A DNA stretch of 64,000 nt from 62-47 sp044463945 (GTDB lineage Bacteria; Pseudomonadota; Alphaproteobacteria; Rhizobiales; Xanthobacteraceae), in assembly GCA_044463945.1 (NCBI GenBank), contig JBIQLW010000006.1:1-64000 (forward strand), read 5' to 3'. Made by a program: the position numbers and the translations under genes. Positions 1-8,851 of this stretch are shown here, piece after piece. Position 1 is the first letter of the stretch, and each line of letters opens with the position of its first letter. The notes under the pieces were generated by a model. It was not told the DNA's origin. It searched no databases and saw only the letters and a program-made list of their open reading frames with translations.

Positions 1-128
1 CCTTCCGCTTCCAGCAAAAAATCGCCTCACTTCTGCAAAGCCCTCGCCTTCGCGGGCGATGACGCCTCGTTGCGATCGGACTCCGAGGCGCGAGCGGCAC
101 AGGCGGCGCGCCTCAAACCATCGCCGCC

Positions 129-596
129 TTACAACCCCACGCCACCACCGCGCGCGAAGCGTTTGCGGATGCGCAGCGACAGCCCGTCGCAGACGTCGCG
201 ATAGGCCTGCATCCGCTGGTCGCGGCTGCCCTCCACCAGCGTCGGGTCCTGGGTCGGCCAGTACTCGACCTCGATGGCATGAGTGCGGGTCAGTTCCAGC
301 GCCTTGTGGTGGGCCTGCGGCGACAGCGTGATGATGAGGTCGAAGTTGAGCCCCTCCCAGTCCTCCAGATCCTCGAAGGTCATCGGCCGGTGGCGCGAGA
401 TATCCTGGCCGAGTTCGGCCATCACCGCCACCGCGAACGGGTCAAGCTCGCCCTTGCGCGCGCCCGCCGAGCGGACATAGAGCGTGTTCGGAAACATCTG
501 CTGCAACAGGCTCGCCGCCATCGGCGAACGGACGGCATTCATCGTGCAGGCGAACAGCACGGCCTGCGGATTGCGCACGCGCGGCTCCGCCGCCAT
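129..596 (-). CDS. Low-molecular-weight protein tyrosine phosphatase family protein
   Basis: 155 aa, the usual size for this fold. The phosphate-binding signature CX5R(S) is visible near the N-terminus (CTMNAVRS, Cys17 to Arg23). An Asp-Pro pair late in the protein (QDPTL) suits the general-acid loop. The family hydrolyses phosphotyrosine or reduces arsenate through one nucleophilic Cys; the substrate here cannot be told. It is the last gene of a minus-strand run murA-DUF2948-hisD-UPF0262, starting 45 bp after the UPF0262 stop. The 128 bp beyond its stop hold no gene I can support. It could equally be labelled an ArsC-like phosphatase. Confidence 0.85.
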   Translation of the reverse strand: MAAEPRVRNPQAVLFACTMNAVRSPMAASLLQQMFPNTLYVRSAGARKGELDPFAVAVMAELGQDISRHRPMTFEDLEDWEGLNFDLIITLSPQAHHKALELTRTHAIEVEYWPTQDPTLVEGSRDQRMQAYRDVCDGLSLRIRKRFARGGGVGL

Positions 597-640
597 CGAT
601 CACGACCGCCATCGGCGGGAATGTCGGGCCGCTCCGCTTG

Positions 641-1141
641 TCATTTCTCGCCCTTCCAGTGCAGCACGCAGATCAGCGTGAACAGGCGGCGGGCGGTCTC
701 GAAGTCGATCCGCACCTTGCCGTCGAGGCGCTCCATCAGCGCCCGCGAGCCCTCGTCGTGGATGCCGCGCCGCCCCATGTCGATGGCCTCGATCTTGTCC
801 GGCGTCGCGGTGCGGATGGCGTGATAGTAGCTGTCGCAGATCATGAAGTAGTCCTTGACGACGCGGCGGAACGGCGTCAGCGACAACAGATGCGCCACCA
901 CCGGGGCGCCGTCCTCGCGGCGGATGTCGAACATCAGGCGATTGCCGGTGATGCCGAGATGCAGTGTGTAAGGACCGCCGTCGGCGCCGTTGGGCGCGAA
1001 CAGGTTCTGCTCGATCAGGTCGTAGATGGCGATTGCGCGCTCGTGCTCGATGTCCGGGCCGGAACGGCCGATCGAGTCCTCGTCGAGGGTGACCGCGACG
1101 ATGCGGTTGCGGGAATCATCGTCTGCGGATGTCTTGCTCAT
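641..1141 (-). CDS. UPF0262 family protein
   Basis: 166 aa with the conserved features I associate with UPF0262, an alphaproteobacterial family of unknown function: an N-terminal RIVAVTLDE strand, the DIEHERAIAIYDL segment, and a C-terminal half with FRRVVKDYF and HDEGSRAL. No signal peptide or membrane segment. The ATG overlaps the hisD stop in an ATGA arrangement (1138-1141), so translation is probably coupled to hisD. The hisD-UPF0262-phosphatase order is, from memory, conserved in Bradyrhizobiaceae. The function is unknown. Confidence 0.85.
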   Translation of the reverse strand: MSKTSADDDSRNRIVAVTLDEDSIGRSGPDIEHERAIAIYDLIEQNLFAPNGADGGPYTLHLGITGNRLMFDIRREDGAPVVAHLLSLTPFRRVVKDYFMICDSYYHAIRTATPDKIEAIDMGRRGIHDEGSRALMERLDGKVRIDFETARRLFTLICVLHWKGEK

Positions 1142-2433
1142 GGCAGGTTGAGACGCCGTCCGATCGAGCGCGAATGGGCTTCCAGTCCCTCGGCCCGGCC
1201 GAGGGTCATGGCCGCCGGCCCCAGCGCGCGCAACTGATCGGGCCCACAGCGCAGGATCGACGTTCGCTTCATGAAGTCAAGCACGCCAAGGCCGGAGGAG
1301 AACCGCGCCGAGCGCGCCGTCGGCAGCACATGGTTGGAGCCGCCGACATAGTCGCCGATCGCTTCCGGCGTATGGGTTCCGAGAAACACCGCGCCGGCGT
1401 TGCGGATTTTCGCCGCGAGCCGGTCGGGATCGGCGGTCATGATCTCCAGATGCTCGGCGGCGATGGCGTCGGCGAGCTTCGCCGCCTCGTCCAGCGACGC
1501 GACGCGGATGATGGCGCCGAAATCATTCCATGAGGCGCGGGCGATCGCCGCGCGCGGCAGCGTCGCAAGCTGCGCCTCCACCGCGCGCGCCACCGCGTCC
1601 GCGAGGTCGTCGTCGTCGGTCATCAGGATCGACTGCGCGTTGGCGTCGTGCTCGGCCTGCGCCAGCAGGTCGGCGGCGATCCAGTCGGCGTTGCCGGTGC
1701 TGTCGGCGATCACCAGCACCTCGGAGGGGCCGGCGATCATGTCGATGCCGACCTTGCCGAACACCAGCCGCTTGGCGGCGGCGACATAGGCGTTGCCCGG
1801 CCCGACGATCTTGGCCACGGGCGCGATGGTCGCGGTGCCGTAGGCCAGCGCCGCGATCGCCTGCGCGCCGCCGACCCGGTAGATCTCCGAGACGCCGGCG
1901 AGATGCGCCGCCGCCAGCACCAGCGGATTGAGCTTCCCCTCGGGCGAGGGCACCACCATCACCACCCGCTCGACGCCGGCGACCCGCGCCGGCACCGCGT
2001 TCATCAGCACCGATGAGGGATAGGCGGCCGAGCCGCCGGGGACGTAGAGGCCGACCGCCGCGATCGCGGTCCAGCGCGAGCCGAGCTCGACCCCGAGCGC
2101 GTCGGTGAAGCGGTCGTCCGCCGGTATCTGGCGGCGGTGATAGACCTCGATACGGTCGCGGGCGAGCTTGAGGGCGTCGAGAGTGGCGGGATCGCAGGCC
2201 GCCATCGCCGCCGCAATTTCGTCACCGGAAATCCGCAAGTTTCCCGCAGCGATTTCCAGCCGGTCGAACTTGCGCGTCGCCTCCAGCAGCGCCGCGTCGC
2301 CGCGCTTCGCCACGTCGTCGACGATCGCCCGCGTCGCCGCCTCGACATCGGCGGACACTTCCCGCTTGCTGGCGAGAAACACTGCGAATTGCGCGGCGAA
2401 ATCGGAGTTGCGGCTATCGAGACGGATCGGCAT
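1138..2433 (-). CDS. hisD: Histidinol dehydrogenase
   Basis: 431 aa from the ATG at 2433. It catalyses the last two steps of histidine biosynthesis, L-histidinol to L-histidine with two NAD+, using a zinc ion. Recognisable blocks are VGLYVPGGSAAYPSSVLM, GGAQAIAALAYGT, KIVGPGNAYVAAAKR, DMIAGPSEVLV, the zinc-site stretch AEHDANAQSIL and the late HLEIMT and GGSNHVLPT motifs. The frame stays open upstream to 2478, but the family begins at MPIRLDSR, so the inner ATG is chosen. Its stop overlaps the next start by 4 bp. It lies apart from other his genes, as is common in this group. Confidence 0.97.
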   Translation of the reverse strand: MPIRLDSRNSDFAAQFAVFLASKREVSADVEAATRAIVDDVAKRGDAALLEATRKFDRLEIAAGNLRISGDEIAAAMAACDPATLDALKLARDRIEVYHRRQIPADDRFTDALGVELGSRWTAIAAVGLYVPGGSAAYPSSVLMNAVPARVAGVERVVMVVPSPEGKLNPLVLAAAHLAGVSEIYRVGGAQAIAALAYGTATIAPVAKIVGPGNAYVAAAKRLVFGKVGIDMIAGPSEVLVIADSTGNADWIAADLLAQAEHDANAQSILMTDDDDLADAVARAVEAQLATLPRAAIARASWNDFGAIIRVASLDEAAKLADAIAAEHLEIMTADPDRLAAKIRNAGAVFLGTHTPEAIGDYVGGSNHVLPTARSARFSSGLGVLDFMKRTSILRCGPDQLRALGPAAMTLGRAEGLEAHSRSIGRRLNLP

Positions 2434-2526
2434 GGCGGGTTTCCTGCATCCTCGCCGGAGGATGCGCACCCTGCTCAATGACCCGGCCGCAAATCGCCGT
2501 CAACCCTTTGTTTTCACGAATTAAGT

Positions 2527-2943
2527 TCAGGAGCCCTCAGGCTCGTCTTGGTCGATGCCGAGATCGGCCAGTTCGCATTCGAGGCATTCGACGTCGAGCC
2601 GCAGCGCCGCGCCGTCCGCGAACATCAGAACCGCCGTGCCGCCCGGCGGCGAGGTGGGATGAAACTCGACGCCGAGCAGATCGAGCGTCGCGTGCGGCGC
2701 GTTAAGATCGATGTTGCGCGAGCGGCACGCCAGCACCCGGTCGAAGCGCAGCACCGCGACCCGCCGCCGCGGCGAGGTTGCGCCGTCCAGCATCTGCTCC
2801 CAGTCGGGCCGCCGCATCCCGATCACCAGCCGCTTGTCGTCTCGACGCCAGAGAATATCGGCAACGACGACGGCAGCGTCCTGCACATGCGCCGAGATGA
2901 CCGCGAGGTCGTCGGCGTCGAGCGCGATCAGCTTCGCCGCCAT
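2527..2943 (-). CDS. DUF2948 family protein
   Basis: 138 aa cytoplasmic protein. It starts with LIALDADDLAVISAHVQDA and contains DILWRRDDKRLVI, RRVAVLRFDRVLA and a late ECLECELADLG segment, a pattern I recall for DUF2948, which often sits next to murA and hisD in Rhizobiales. No catalytic motif can be named. The gene starts 7 bp after the murA stop and ends 93 bp before the hisD start, so it is very likely cotranscribed with both. The function is unknown. Confidence 0.8.
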   Translation of the reverse strand: MAAKLIALDADDLAVISAHVQDAAVVVADILWRRDDKRLVIGMRRPDWEQMLDGATSPRRRVAVLRFDRVLACRSRNIDLNAPHATLDLLGVEFHPTSPPGGTAVLMFADGAALRLDVECLECELADLGIDQDEPEGS

Positions 2944-2950
2944 GACCGGA

Positions 2951-4240
<1,290 letters not shown>

Positions 4241-4450
4241 GCCCTGTCCTGTTGGCTCGTTATGAAAACTATTAGGCGAACGCGAACGCCAATGCAAAAA
4301 ACTCACGGCATCGGCGCGAGCCGCATGATGACGCCGTTGAACGCATTAACGATTCGCTGCAAAGCGCCCCGCGCCCGCCCGCGACAAGCATCGCCATTTG
4401 CGGCGATTTGATGGGCCGCCGCGGCGTTTTCCCAGCGCGCGGGTGGGCGG

Positions 4451-4636
4451 TTACGATTTGTCCTGCCCGGTCGCGGCGGCATCGCCGTCGCTGTCCGTCG
4501 CGGCGTCATGGCGGCCGCGCGCCTGCGCCTTGCGGCGCTTGAGGTTCTCGCGCAGCGCCAGTTTCAGCCGGTCGCGCCGCGCGTCCCGTTCCGAACCGGG
4601 GCTTGAGCGTTTGCTGGCATCGGGCTTGTCTGACAT
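4451..4636 (-). CDS. Small conserved hypothetical basic protein
   Basis: 61 aa from the ATG at 4636. The sequence is MSDKPDASKR followed by a strongly basic stretch with RDRLKLALRENLKRRKAQARGR, ending in a hydrophilic Asp/Ala-rich tail. I recall similar roughly 60-aa proteins with RLKLALRENLKRRKAQ in Bradyrhizobium and Rhodopseudomonas, without a known function. The charge suggests nucleic-acid or ribosome contact, which is only inference. It lies upstream of murA on the same strand with a 210 bp gap. The frame is open further upstream to 4855, overlapping the divergent NTF2-like gene, so the inner start is preferred. Confidence 0.65.
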   Translation of the reverse strand: MSDKPDASKRSSPGSERDARRDRLKLALRENLKRRKAQARGRHDAATDSDGDAAATGQDKS

Positions 4637-4717
4637 GATGACGGTCTGGCGAGCGATCCTGACAGCGATCCTATCCGTCACGGCCGTGGCCGGAAACCCT
4701 TCCGGGAGACACAAACC

Positions 4718-5164
4718 ATGCCTTCCACCTCGATGCTCGCCGCGCAGCCACGGCAGACCCTCGACGCCTGGCATCGTTTCGTCGCCACCGGCGACGCCGA
4801 ATTGCTGCCGCCGCTCCTTGCCGACGACATCGTGTTCTGGTCGCCGGCGGTCCACGCGCCCATTCCCGGCCGGCCCGCGACGCTGCTGGTGCTAACCACC
4901 GTGGTGCAGATCTTCGAGAATTTCCGCTACGAACGGGAATTCGTCGCCGGCACCCACGACGTCGCGCTGGAGTTTGCCGCCAATGTCGGCAAGTTCGAAT
5001 TGAAGGGCGTCGATCTCGTCAAATTCGACGCGGACGGCAAAATGGTCGCGTTCGAGGTGATGATCCGCCCGCTGAAAGCGCTTCAGGCGCTTGCCGAAGC
5101 CATGGGGAACCGGATCGGCCCGCAACTGATGACGCTGAAAGCGGCTGCGACGACGCCGCGCTGA
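4718..5164 (+). CDS. NTF2-like / SnoaL-like fold protein
   Basis: 148 aa, single domain. The N-terminal helix with LDAWHRFVATGDAELLPPLLADDIVFWSP, followed by strands ending in VALEFAANVGKFELKGVDLVKFDADGKM, is typical of the cone-shaped NTF2/SnoaL fold used by small isomerases, hydratases and binding proteins. The substrate is unknown. It starts 81 bp from the divergent small basic protein gene and is followed by a tRNA gene. A short GC hairpin (GCCCC/GGGGC around 5253-5268) followed by GGGTTTT may be its terminator. Confidence 0.75.
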   Translation: MPSTSMLAAQPRQTLDAWHRFVATGDAELLPPLLADDIVFWSPAVHAPIPGRPATLLVLTTVVQIFENFRYEREFVAGTHDVALEFAANVGKFELKGVDLVKFDADGKMVAFEVMIRPLKALQALAEAMGNRIGPQLMTLKAAATTPR

Positions 5165-5287
5165 GGTTGAATTTTTCCCGATAAGATCAATTTCCCATGT
5201 GCGCGCTTGCACCTCGGTGAGGCTTGTGGCAAGGATCGGCCGCCTTGGCGCGGCCCCTCATTCGGGGCGGGTTTTGACGTGGCGTAT

Positions 5288-5362
5288 GCTGCCGTAGCTC
5301 AGTGGTAGAGCACTTCATTGGTAATGAAGAGGTCGACAGTTCAATCCTGTCTGGCAGCACCA
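5288..5362 (+). tRNA. tRNA-Thr (anticodon GGT)
   Basis: A full cloverleaf can be drawn. The acceptor stem GCTGCCG pairs with TGGCAGC with one G-T pair. The D arm is GCTC/GAGC, the anticodon stem CTTCA/TGAAG encloses loop TTGGTAA with anticodon GGT, and the T arm is GACAG/CTGTC with loop TTCAATC. The discriminator A is followed by an encoded CCA (5360-5362). GGT reads ACC and ACT threonine codons. It stands alone between an NTF2-like gene and fdhD. Confidence 0.97.
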
Positions 5363-5437
5363 CCCTCCCGTCGCACCTGATCTGCAACCCAAACCCGCCA
5401 GCCTTTTATTCTCCGGTTTCGCGGCGGCTGGGCAACC

Positions 5438-6298
5438 GTGTCCGCCAGCGATACTATCTCATCCGGAAAATCAGCGGAGCCGCGCGTGCAGGACCCGGTG
5501 CATATGGCATACCGCCAGATCTGGCGGGAAACCGGCGTTGAGGCCGGGGATCGCCCGATCCCCGAGGAAACCGCCGTGGCGTTGACCTACAACGGCGGCA
5601 GCCACGCCGTGATGATGGCGACGCCGCAGGACCTGGAAGACTTCGCCGTCGGCTTCAGCCTGACCGAAGGCATTATCAAAACCCCCGCCGAGATCGACAG
5701 CTTCGCCATCGAGCCGCAGGATGACGGCATCGAATTGCGGATGTGGCTGCGGCAGTCCGAGGCGGAGCGCCTCGCCGACCGGCGGCGACACATCGCCGGG
5801 CCGACCGGGTGCGGCCTGTGCGGCATCGATTCGATTGCCGAAGCCATGCGGCCGGCCGCCATCGTCACCGCCGGCGGATCGTTTTCGGCCGGCCAGATCA
5901 TGGCGGCGATGGCGGCACTGGGGCCGTTGCAGGCCATCAACGCCGCGACGCGGGCGGTTCACGCCGCCGCGTTCTGGAGTCCGTCCGGGGGCATCGTGGC
6001 GCTGCGCGAAGATGTCGGCCGTCACAACGCCCTCGACAAGCTGGCCGGCGCATTGGCGCGCAGCCGCACCGATGCCGCCTCCGGCATGGTGCTGCTGACC
6101 AGCCGGGTGTCAGTCGAGATGGTGCAGAAAGCCGCCGTGATCGGCGCGCCGCTGATCGTTTCGGTGTCGGCTCCCACAGCGCTAGCGGTGCGGATGGCGA
6201 CGGCGGCGGGAATCACCTTGGTGGCCATCGCCCGAGCCGATGGTTTCGAGGTTTTCACCAACAATCATCGGTTGAATCTGACCCGGGAGCCGGCCTGA
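5438..6298 (+). CDS. fdhD: Formate dehydrogenase accessory sulfurtransferase FdhD
   Basis: 286 aa from the GTG at 5438; an in-frame ATG at 5504 (MAYRQIW) is the alternative. FdhD moves sulfur from the cysteine desulfurase IscS to the molybdenum cofactor of formate dehydrogenase. The essential CXXC pair is present as CGLCG at about residues 125-129. Other family blocks are EDFAVGFSLTEGII, LREDVGRHNALDKL and LTSRVSVEMVQKAA. No formate dehydrogenase subunit lies in the window, so its client must be elsewhere. It follows the tRNA by 75 bp. Confidence 0.95.
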   Translation: MSASDTISSGKSAEPRVQDPVHMAYRQIWRETGVEAGDRPIPEETAVALTYNGGSHAVMMATPQDLEDFAVGFSLTEGIIKTPAEIDSFAIEPQDDGIELRMWLRQSEAERLADRRRHIAGPTGCGLCGIDSIAEAMRPAAIVTAGGSFSAGQIMAAMAALGPLQAINAATRAVHAAAFWSPSGGIVALREDVGRHNALDKLAGALARSRTDAASGMVLLTSRVSVEMVQKAAVIGAPLIVSVSAPTALAVRMATAAGITLVAIARADGFEVFTNNHRLNLTREPA

Positions 6299-6640
6299 CG
6301 GGCGCCGCTGTTCAGATGAACCGGGCATCCCCTATTGACCCGACTTCGGTTCCATATCCGGACCTTTGCGGATCCCTGCGGATACATTTTGCTGCAGTGC
6401 GGTGCCTTACTACCCATTCAGTGGGCGATAGCGGCGAAACTACGGCAAAGCCCGCCAGAATGTGGCGACATCCAGGCAGCGTTAGGGTTCCATTAAGCAA
6501 CAAAATCCTCTGGTTCCTCATAAGGTTAGGAACCGGACATCTGTGGCCTATCGGTGACAGTATTTTACGCAAAACCTGTCTATGACATGGGCCTGACGGC
6601 GGCGCTTCCCACCTCCGCCCGTTTGCTCTTGGAGAGAAAA
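6299..6640. other. Intergenic leader upstream of an outer-membrane protein gene
   Basis: A 342 bp stretch without a supportable gene. It holds an inverted repeat GGTTCCT (6512-6518) / AGGAACC (6528-6534) about 110 bp before the next start codon, and a clear ribosome binding site GGAGAG just before the ATG at 6641. The long AT-richer leader fits a highly expressed outer-membrane protein with a regulated 5' untranslated region. I could not settle on a -10/-35 pair. Confidence 0.5.
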
Positions 6641-7315
6641 ATGAAGAAGTTCTTGCTTGGTACTGTGGCGCTCGTCGCCCTCGGCGCGACCGCGCCCGCA
6701 TTTGCAGCCGACCTGGCTGCGCGTCCCTACACCAAGGCTCCGGCCTATGTTCCGGCCCCGATCTACAACTGGACCGGCTTCTACCTCGGTGGTCACATCG
6801 GTGGCGCGTTCCCCGGCAACAGCGACAACATCTATGACCCGTCCGTTTACAGCGGCCATGGCAGCGACGGCACGTTCATGGGCGGTGTGCAGATCGGTTA
6901 CGACAACCAGTTCGCTCCGAACTGGGTGTTCGGTCTTGAGGCCAACTACAGCTTCCTGGACACCAACAGTGTCGTTGCCAATCGTGGTCTTGGCTCGGTC
7001 ACCGGCCGCCTCGGCTACACCTGGGGTCCGTCGCTGCTCTACGTGAAGGGCGGTTACGCCTGGGCCGATTCGCGCTTCACCAACGGCTTCGCCGGTGACG
7101 CGGGCGATTCCGGCTACACCGTCGGCGCCGGTCTGGAATACATGTTCACCCAGAACTGGTCGGGCAAGATCGAGTATCAGTACTACGACTTCGGCAACGT
7201 CGACGTGATCTTCGGGAACGCCATTGTCGGCCGCTTCCGCAACGATGAGCACACCGTCAAGGCCGGCCTGAACTACCGCTTCAACTGGGGCGCCCCGGTC
7301 GTCGCCAAGTACTGA
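6641..7315 (+). CDS. Outer-membrane beta-barrel protein (Omp25/Omp31-like porin family)
   Basis: 224 aa. The signal peptide MKKFLLGTVALVALGA... ends with AFA before ADLAARPYTKAP. Then comes the motif YNWTGFYLGGHIGG that opens this rhizobial small-barrel family, alternating aromatic/hydrophobic strands, and a C-terminal strand ending NYRFNWGAPVVAKY with an aromatic last residue, the usual BAM signal. It is probably an 8-stranded barrel. The start is fixed by GGAGAG 5 bp upstream. It shares both ends with the double-length paralogue at 53.0 kb. A strong terminator follows. The role is structural or porin-like; no substrate can be assigned. Confidence 0.88.
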   Translation: MKKFLLGTVALVALGATAPAFAADLAARPYTKAPAYVPAPIYNWTGFYLGGHIGGAFPGNSDNIYDPSVYSGHGSDGTFMGGVQIGYDNQFAPNWVFGLEANYSFLDTNSVVANRGLGSVTGRLGYTWGPSLLYVKGGYAWADSRFTNGFAGDAGDSGYTVGAGLEYMFTQNWSGKIEYQYYDFGNVDVIFGNAIVGRFRNDEHTVKAGLNYRFNWGAPVVAKY

Positions 7316-7396
7316 GCCAAGTCTGGAGCCAAGTCCCCGGCAGGCGCCGAGCCTTGCGCTCGGCTCCTGCAAGGGGGACTTTGGGAGGCATCATGG

Positions 7397-7428
7397 AAGG
7401 CCGGCGTTCGCGCCGGCCTTCTGTTTTT
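7397..7428 (+). terminator. Rho-independent terminator after the outer-membrane protein gene
   Basis: Perfect 10-bp stem AAGGCCGGCG / CGCCGGCCTT (7397-7406 and 7411-7420) with tetraloop TTCG, followed by CTGTTTTT. It lies 80 bp after the stop of the outer-membrane protein gene on the same strand. Confidence 0.9.
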
Positions 7429-7599
7429 CGGGATCGAAGCGACGACATCCGCCGCGTCGTCCCGCGTATCCCGGCTTGACGGCCGGCTCCTGCGTCCCCG
7501 CCCCGGGATGTCCGCGCGAGCGCGATCCATGCGGTTTTTCGGCTGGCGCCGCCGCCATTGTTTCGTTAAGCCGAACGGATGCAGCCACAGCGACACGCC

Positions 7600-8664
7600 A
7601 TGCACGCCAAAGCCCCCGAGTTCCAAAGTCTCGCCGGCACCTTGCGCTATCCGTGGGAAATCCCGCCCGGACCCGGCGAGGTCATCGAACTGATGCCGGG
7701 GGTTCTCTGGATCCGGCTGAAACTTCCCTTCCAGCTCAACCACGTGAACATCTATCTGCTCGCTGACGGCGACGGCTGGACCATGATCGATTCCGGCTTC
7801 GGCAATGAGGAGACGATCGCGGCATGGACGGCGCTGTTCGAGGGCGCGCTCGCCAAGTTCAACATCACACGCCTTATCGTCACCCACTCGCACCCCGATC
7901 ACGTCGGGCTCGCCGGCTGGATCGTCGAGCGCTTCAACTGCCCGCTGGTGATGTCGCAGGTCGAATATCTGCAATCGGTCTATCACCAGAACCGCGGCAC
8001 CGAGGAGCGCAAGGAGGCGCAACGGCTGTTCTTCCGCCGCCACGGCATGGACGAAAGCTTGACCGACAAGCTGCTCGGCCGCGGCCAGGAATACCTCAAG
8101 CGCGTCTCCACCCTGCCGGCCTCCTACCGCCGCATCTCGCACGGCGATGAAATCTCGATCGGCAACCGGCGCTTCAAGGTCATCACCGGCGGCGGTCATG
8201 CCCTCGACCAGGTGATGCTGTATTGCGCCGCCGACAAACTGTTCCTGTCGGCCGACCAGGTCCTCAGCAAGATTTCGCCGAACGTCAGCGTTTGGGCGGT
8301 GGAGCCGGACCAGAACTCGCTCGGCGAGTATCTAGCCTCGCTCGCCAGCCTCACCACCACGCTGCCTTATGACGTGCTGGTGCTGCCCGGCCATGGCGTT
8401 CCCTTCTACGGCTTGAAGACCCGCATCAAGCAGTTGGCCGATCATCATGAGGAGCGCTGCGGGATCATCGCGACCGCCTGCCGGCAAGCGCCGAAGACCT
8501 CGGCAGAGCTGGTGCCGATCGTGTTTCACAAGTACCCGCTCGACGCCCACCAGACCGGGTTCGCCGCCGGCGAACTGATCGCGCATGTCAATTACATGCT
8601 GGTGGAAGGCCGGCTGACGCTCGACATTCAGCCCGACGGCGTGCTGCGTTTCCGCAGCACCTGA
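7600..8664 (+). CDS. MBL-fold metallo-hydrolase
   Basis: 354 aa from the ATG at 7600; an ATG seven codons earlier (7579) is possible. The metal-binding signature HXHXDH is present as HSHPDHVG, followed by later ligands in GGGHALDQ, SADQVL and VLPGHGVPF. This is a single metallo-beta-lactamase domain with a C-terminal helical tail. The opening PGVLWIRLKLPFQLNHVNIYLL is typical of the soluble hydrolases related to glyoxalase II, not secreted beta-lactamases; no signal peptide is seen. The substrate is unknown. It stands alone, upstream of hemA. Confidence 0.85.
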   Translation: MHAKAPEFQSLAGTLRYPWEIPPGPGEVIELMPGVLWIRLKLPFQLNHVNIYLLADGDGWTMIDSGFGNEETIAAWTALFEGALAKFNITRLIVTHSHPDHVGLAGWIVERFNCPLVMSQVEYLQSVYHQNRGTEERKEAQRLFFRRHGMDESLTDKLLGRGQEYLKRVSTLPASYRRISHGDEISIGNRRFKVITGGGHALDQVMLYCAADKLFLSADQVLSKISPNVSVWAVEPDQNSLGEYLASLASLTTTLPYDVLVLPGHGVPFYGLKTRIKQLADHHEERCGIIATACRQAPKTSAELVPIVFHKYPLDAHQTGFAAGELIAHVNYMLVEGRLTLDIQPDGVLRFRST

Positions 8665-8692
8665 ATCGCTCACTGCCGCGTCTTTTTGTTTG

Positions 8693-8712
8693 CTGGCGTT
8701 GCGCCAGAGCAA
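8693..8712 (+). promoter_or_regulatory. Candidate FixK/FNR-type box upstream of hemA
   Basis: TTGC-GCCAGA-GCAA (8699-8712) fits the Bradyrhizobium FixK consensus TTG(A/C)-N6-(T/G)CAA. It overlaps a second inverted repeat CTGGCG-TTG-CGCCAG (8693-8707). It lies about 140 bp before the hemA start and 29 bp after the MBL gene stop. There is no T-run downstream on either strand, so it does not look like a terminator. hemA is oxygen-controlled by FNR/FixK proteins in related bacteria; the site itself is inferred. Confidence 0.45.
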
Positions 8713-8851
8713 ATTCACGCGCGCATGTGCCGCAGGCCGGTCCCCCGCCCGCCGCGGCCTCCTGGACTTATTTCAACTCGACAGCGATCCTGGAAAGGCT
8801 CTAAAAAGGCGTGAGCCATCGCGTGGCCCGGCCGTGATCCCGGATTTAGCA

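Noticed and set aside
1..128. A possible gene or repeat at the window start
   Set aside because: Only GC-rich sequence with a CGCC..GGCG hairpin and GATGACG tail, perhaps REP-like; too little to call, and the neighbouring gene is cut off.
4303..4509. A 68-codon minus-strand open frame between murA and the small basic protein gene
   Set aside because: It overlaps the better-supported small gene in another frame and shows no ribosome binding site or homology I recognise.
8690..8851. An N-terminal extension of ALA synthase from 8690
   Set aside because: The added residues are not family-like, and the region carries the putative regulatory box; MNYSQFF at 8852 is the conserved start.
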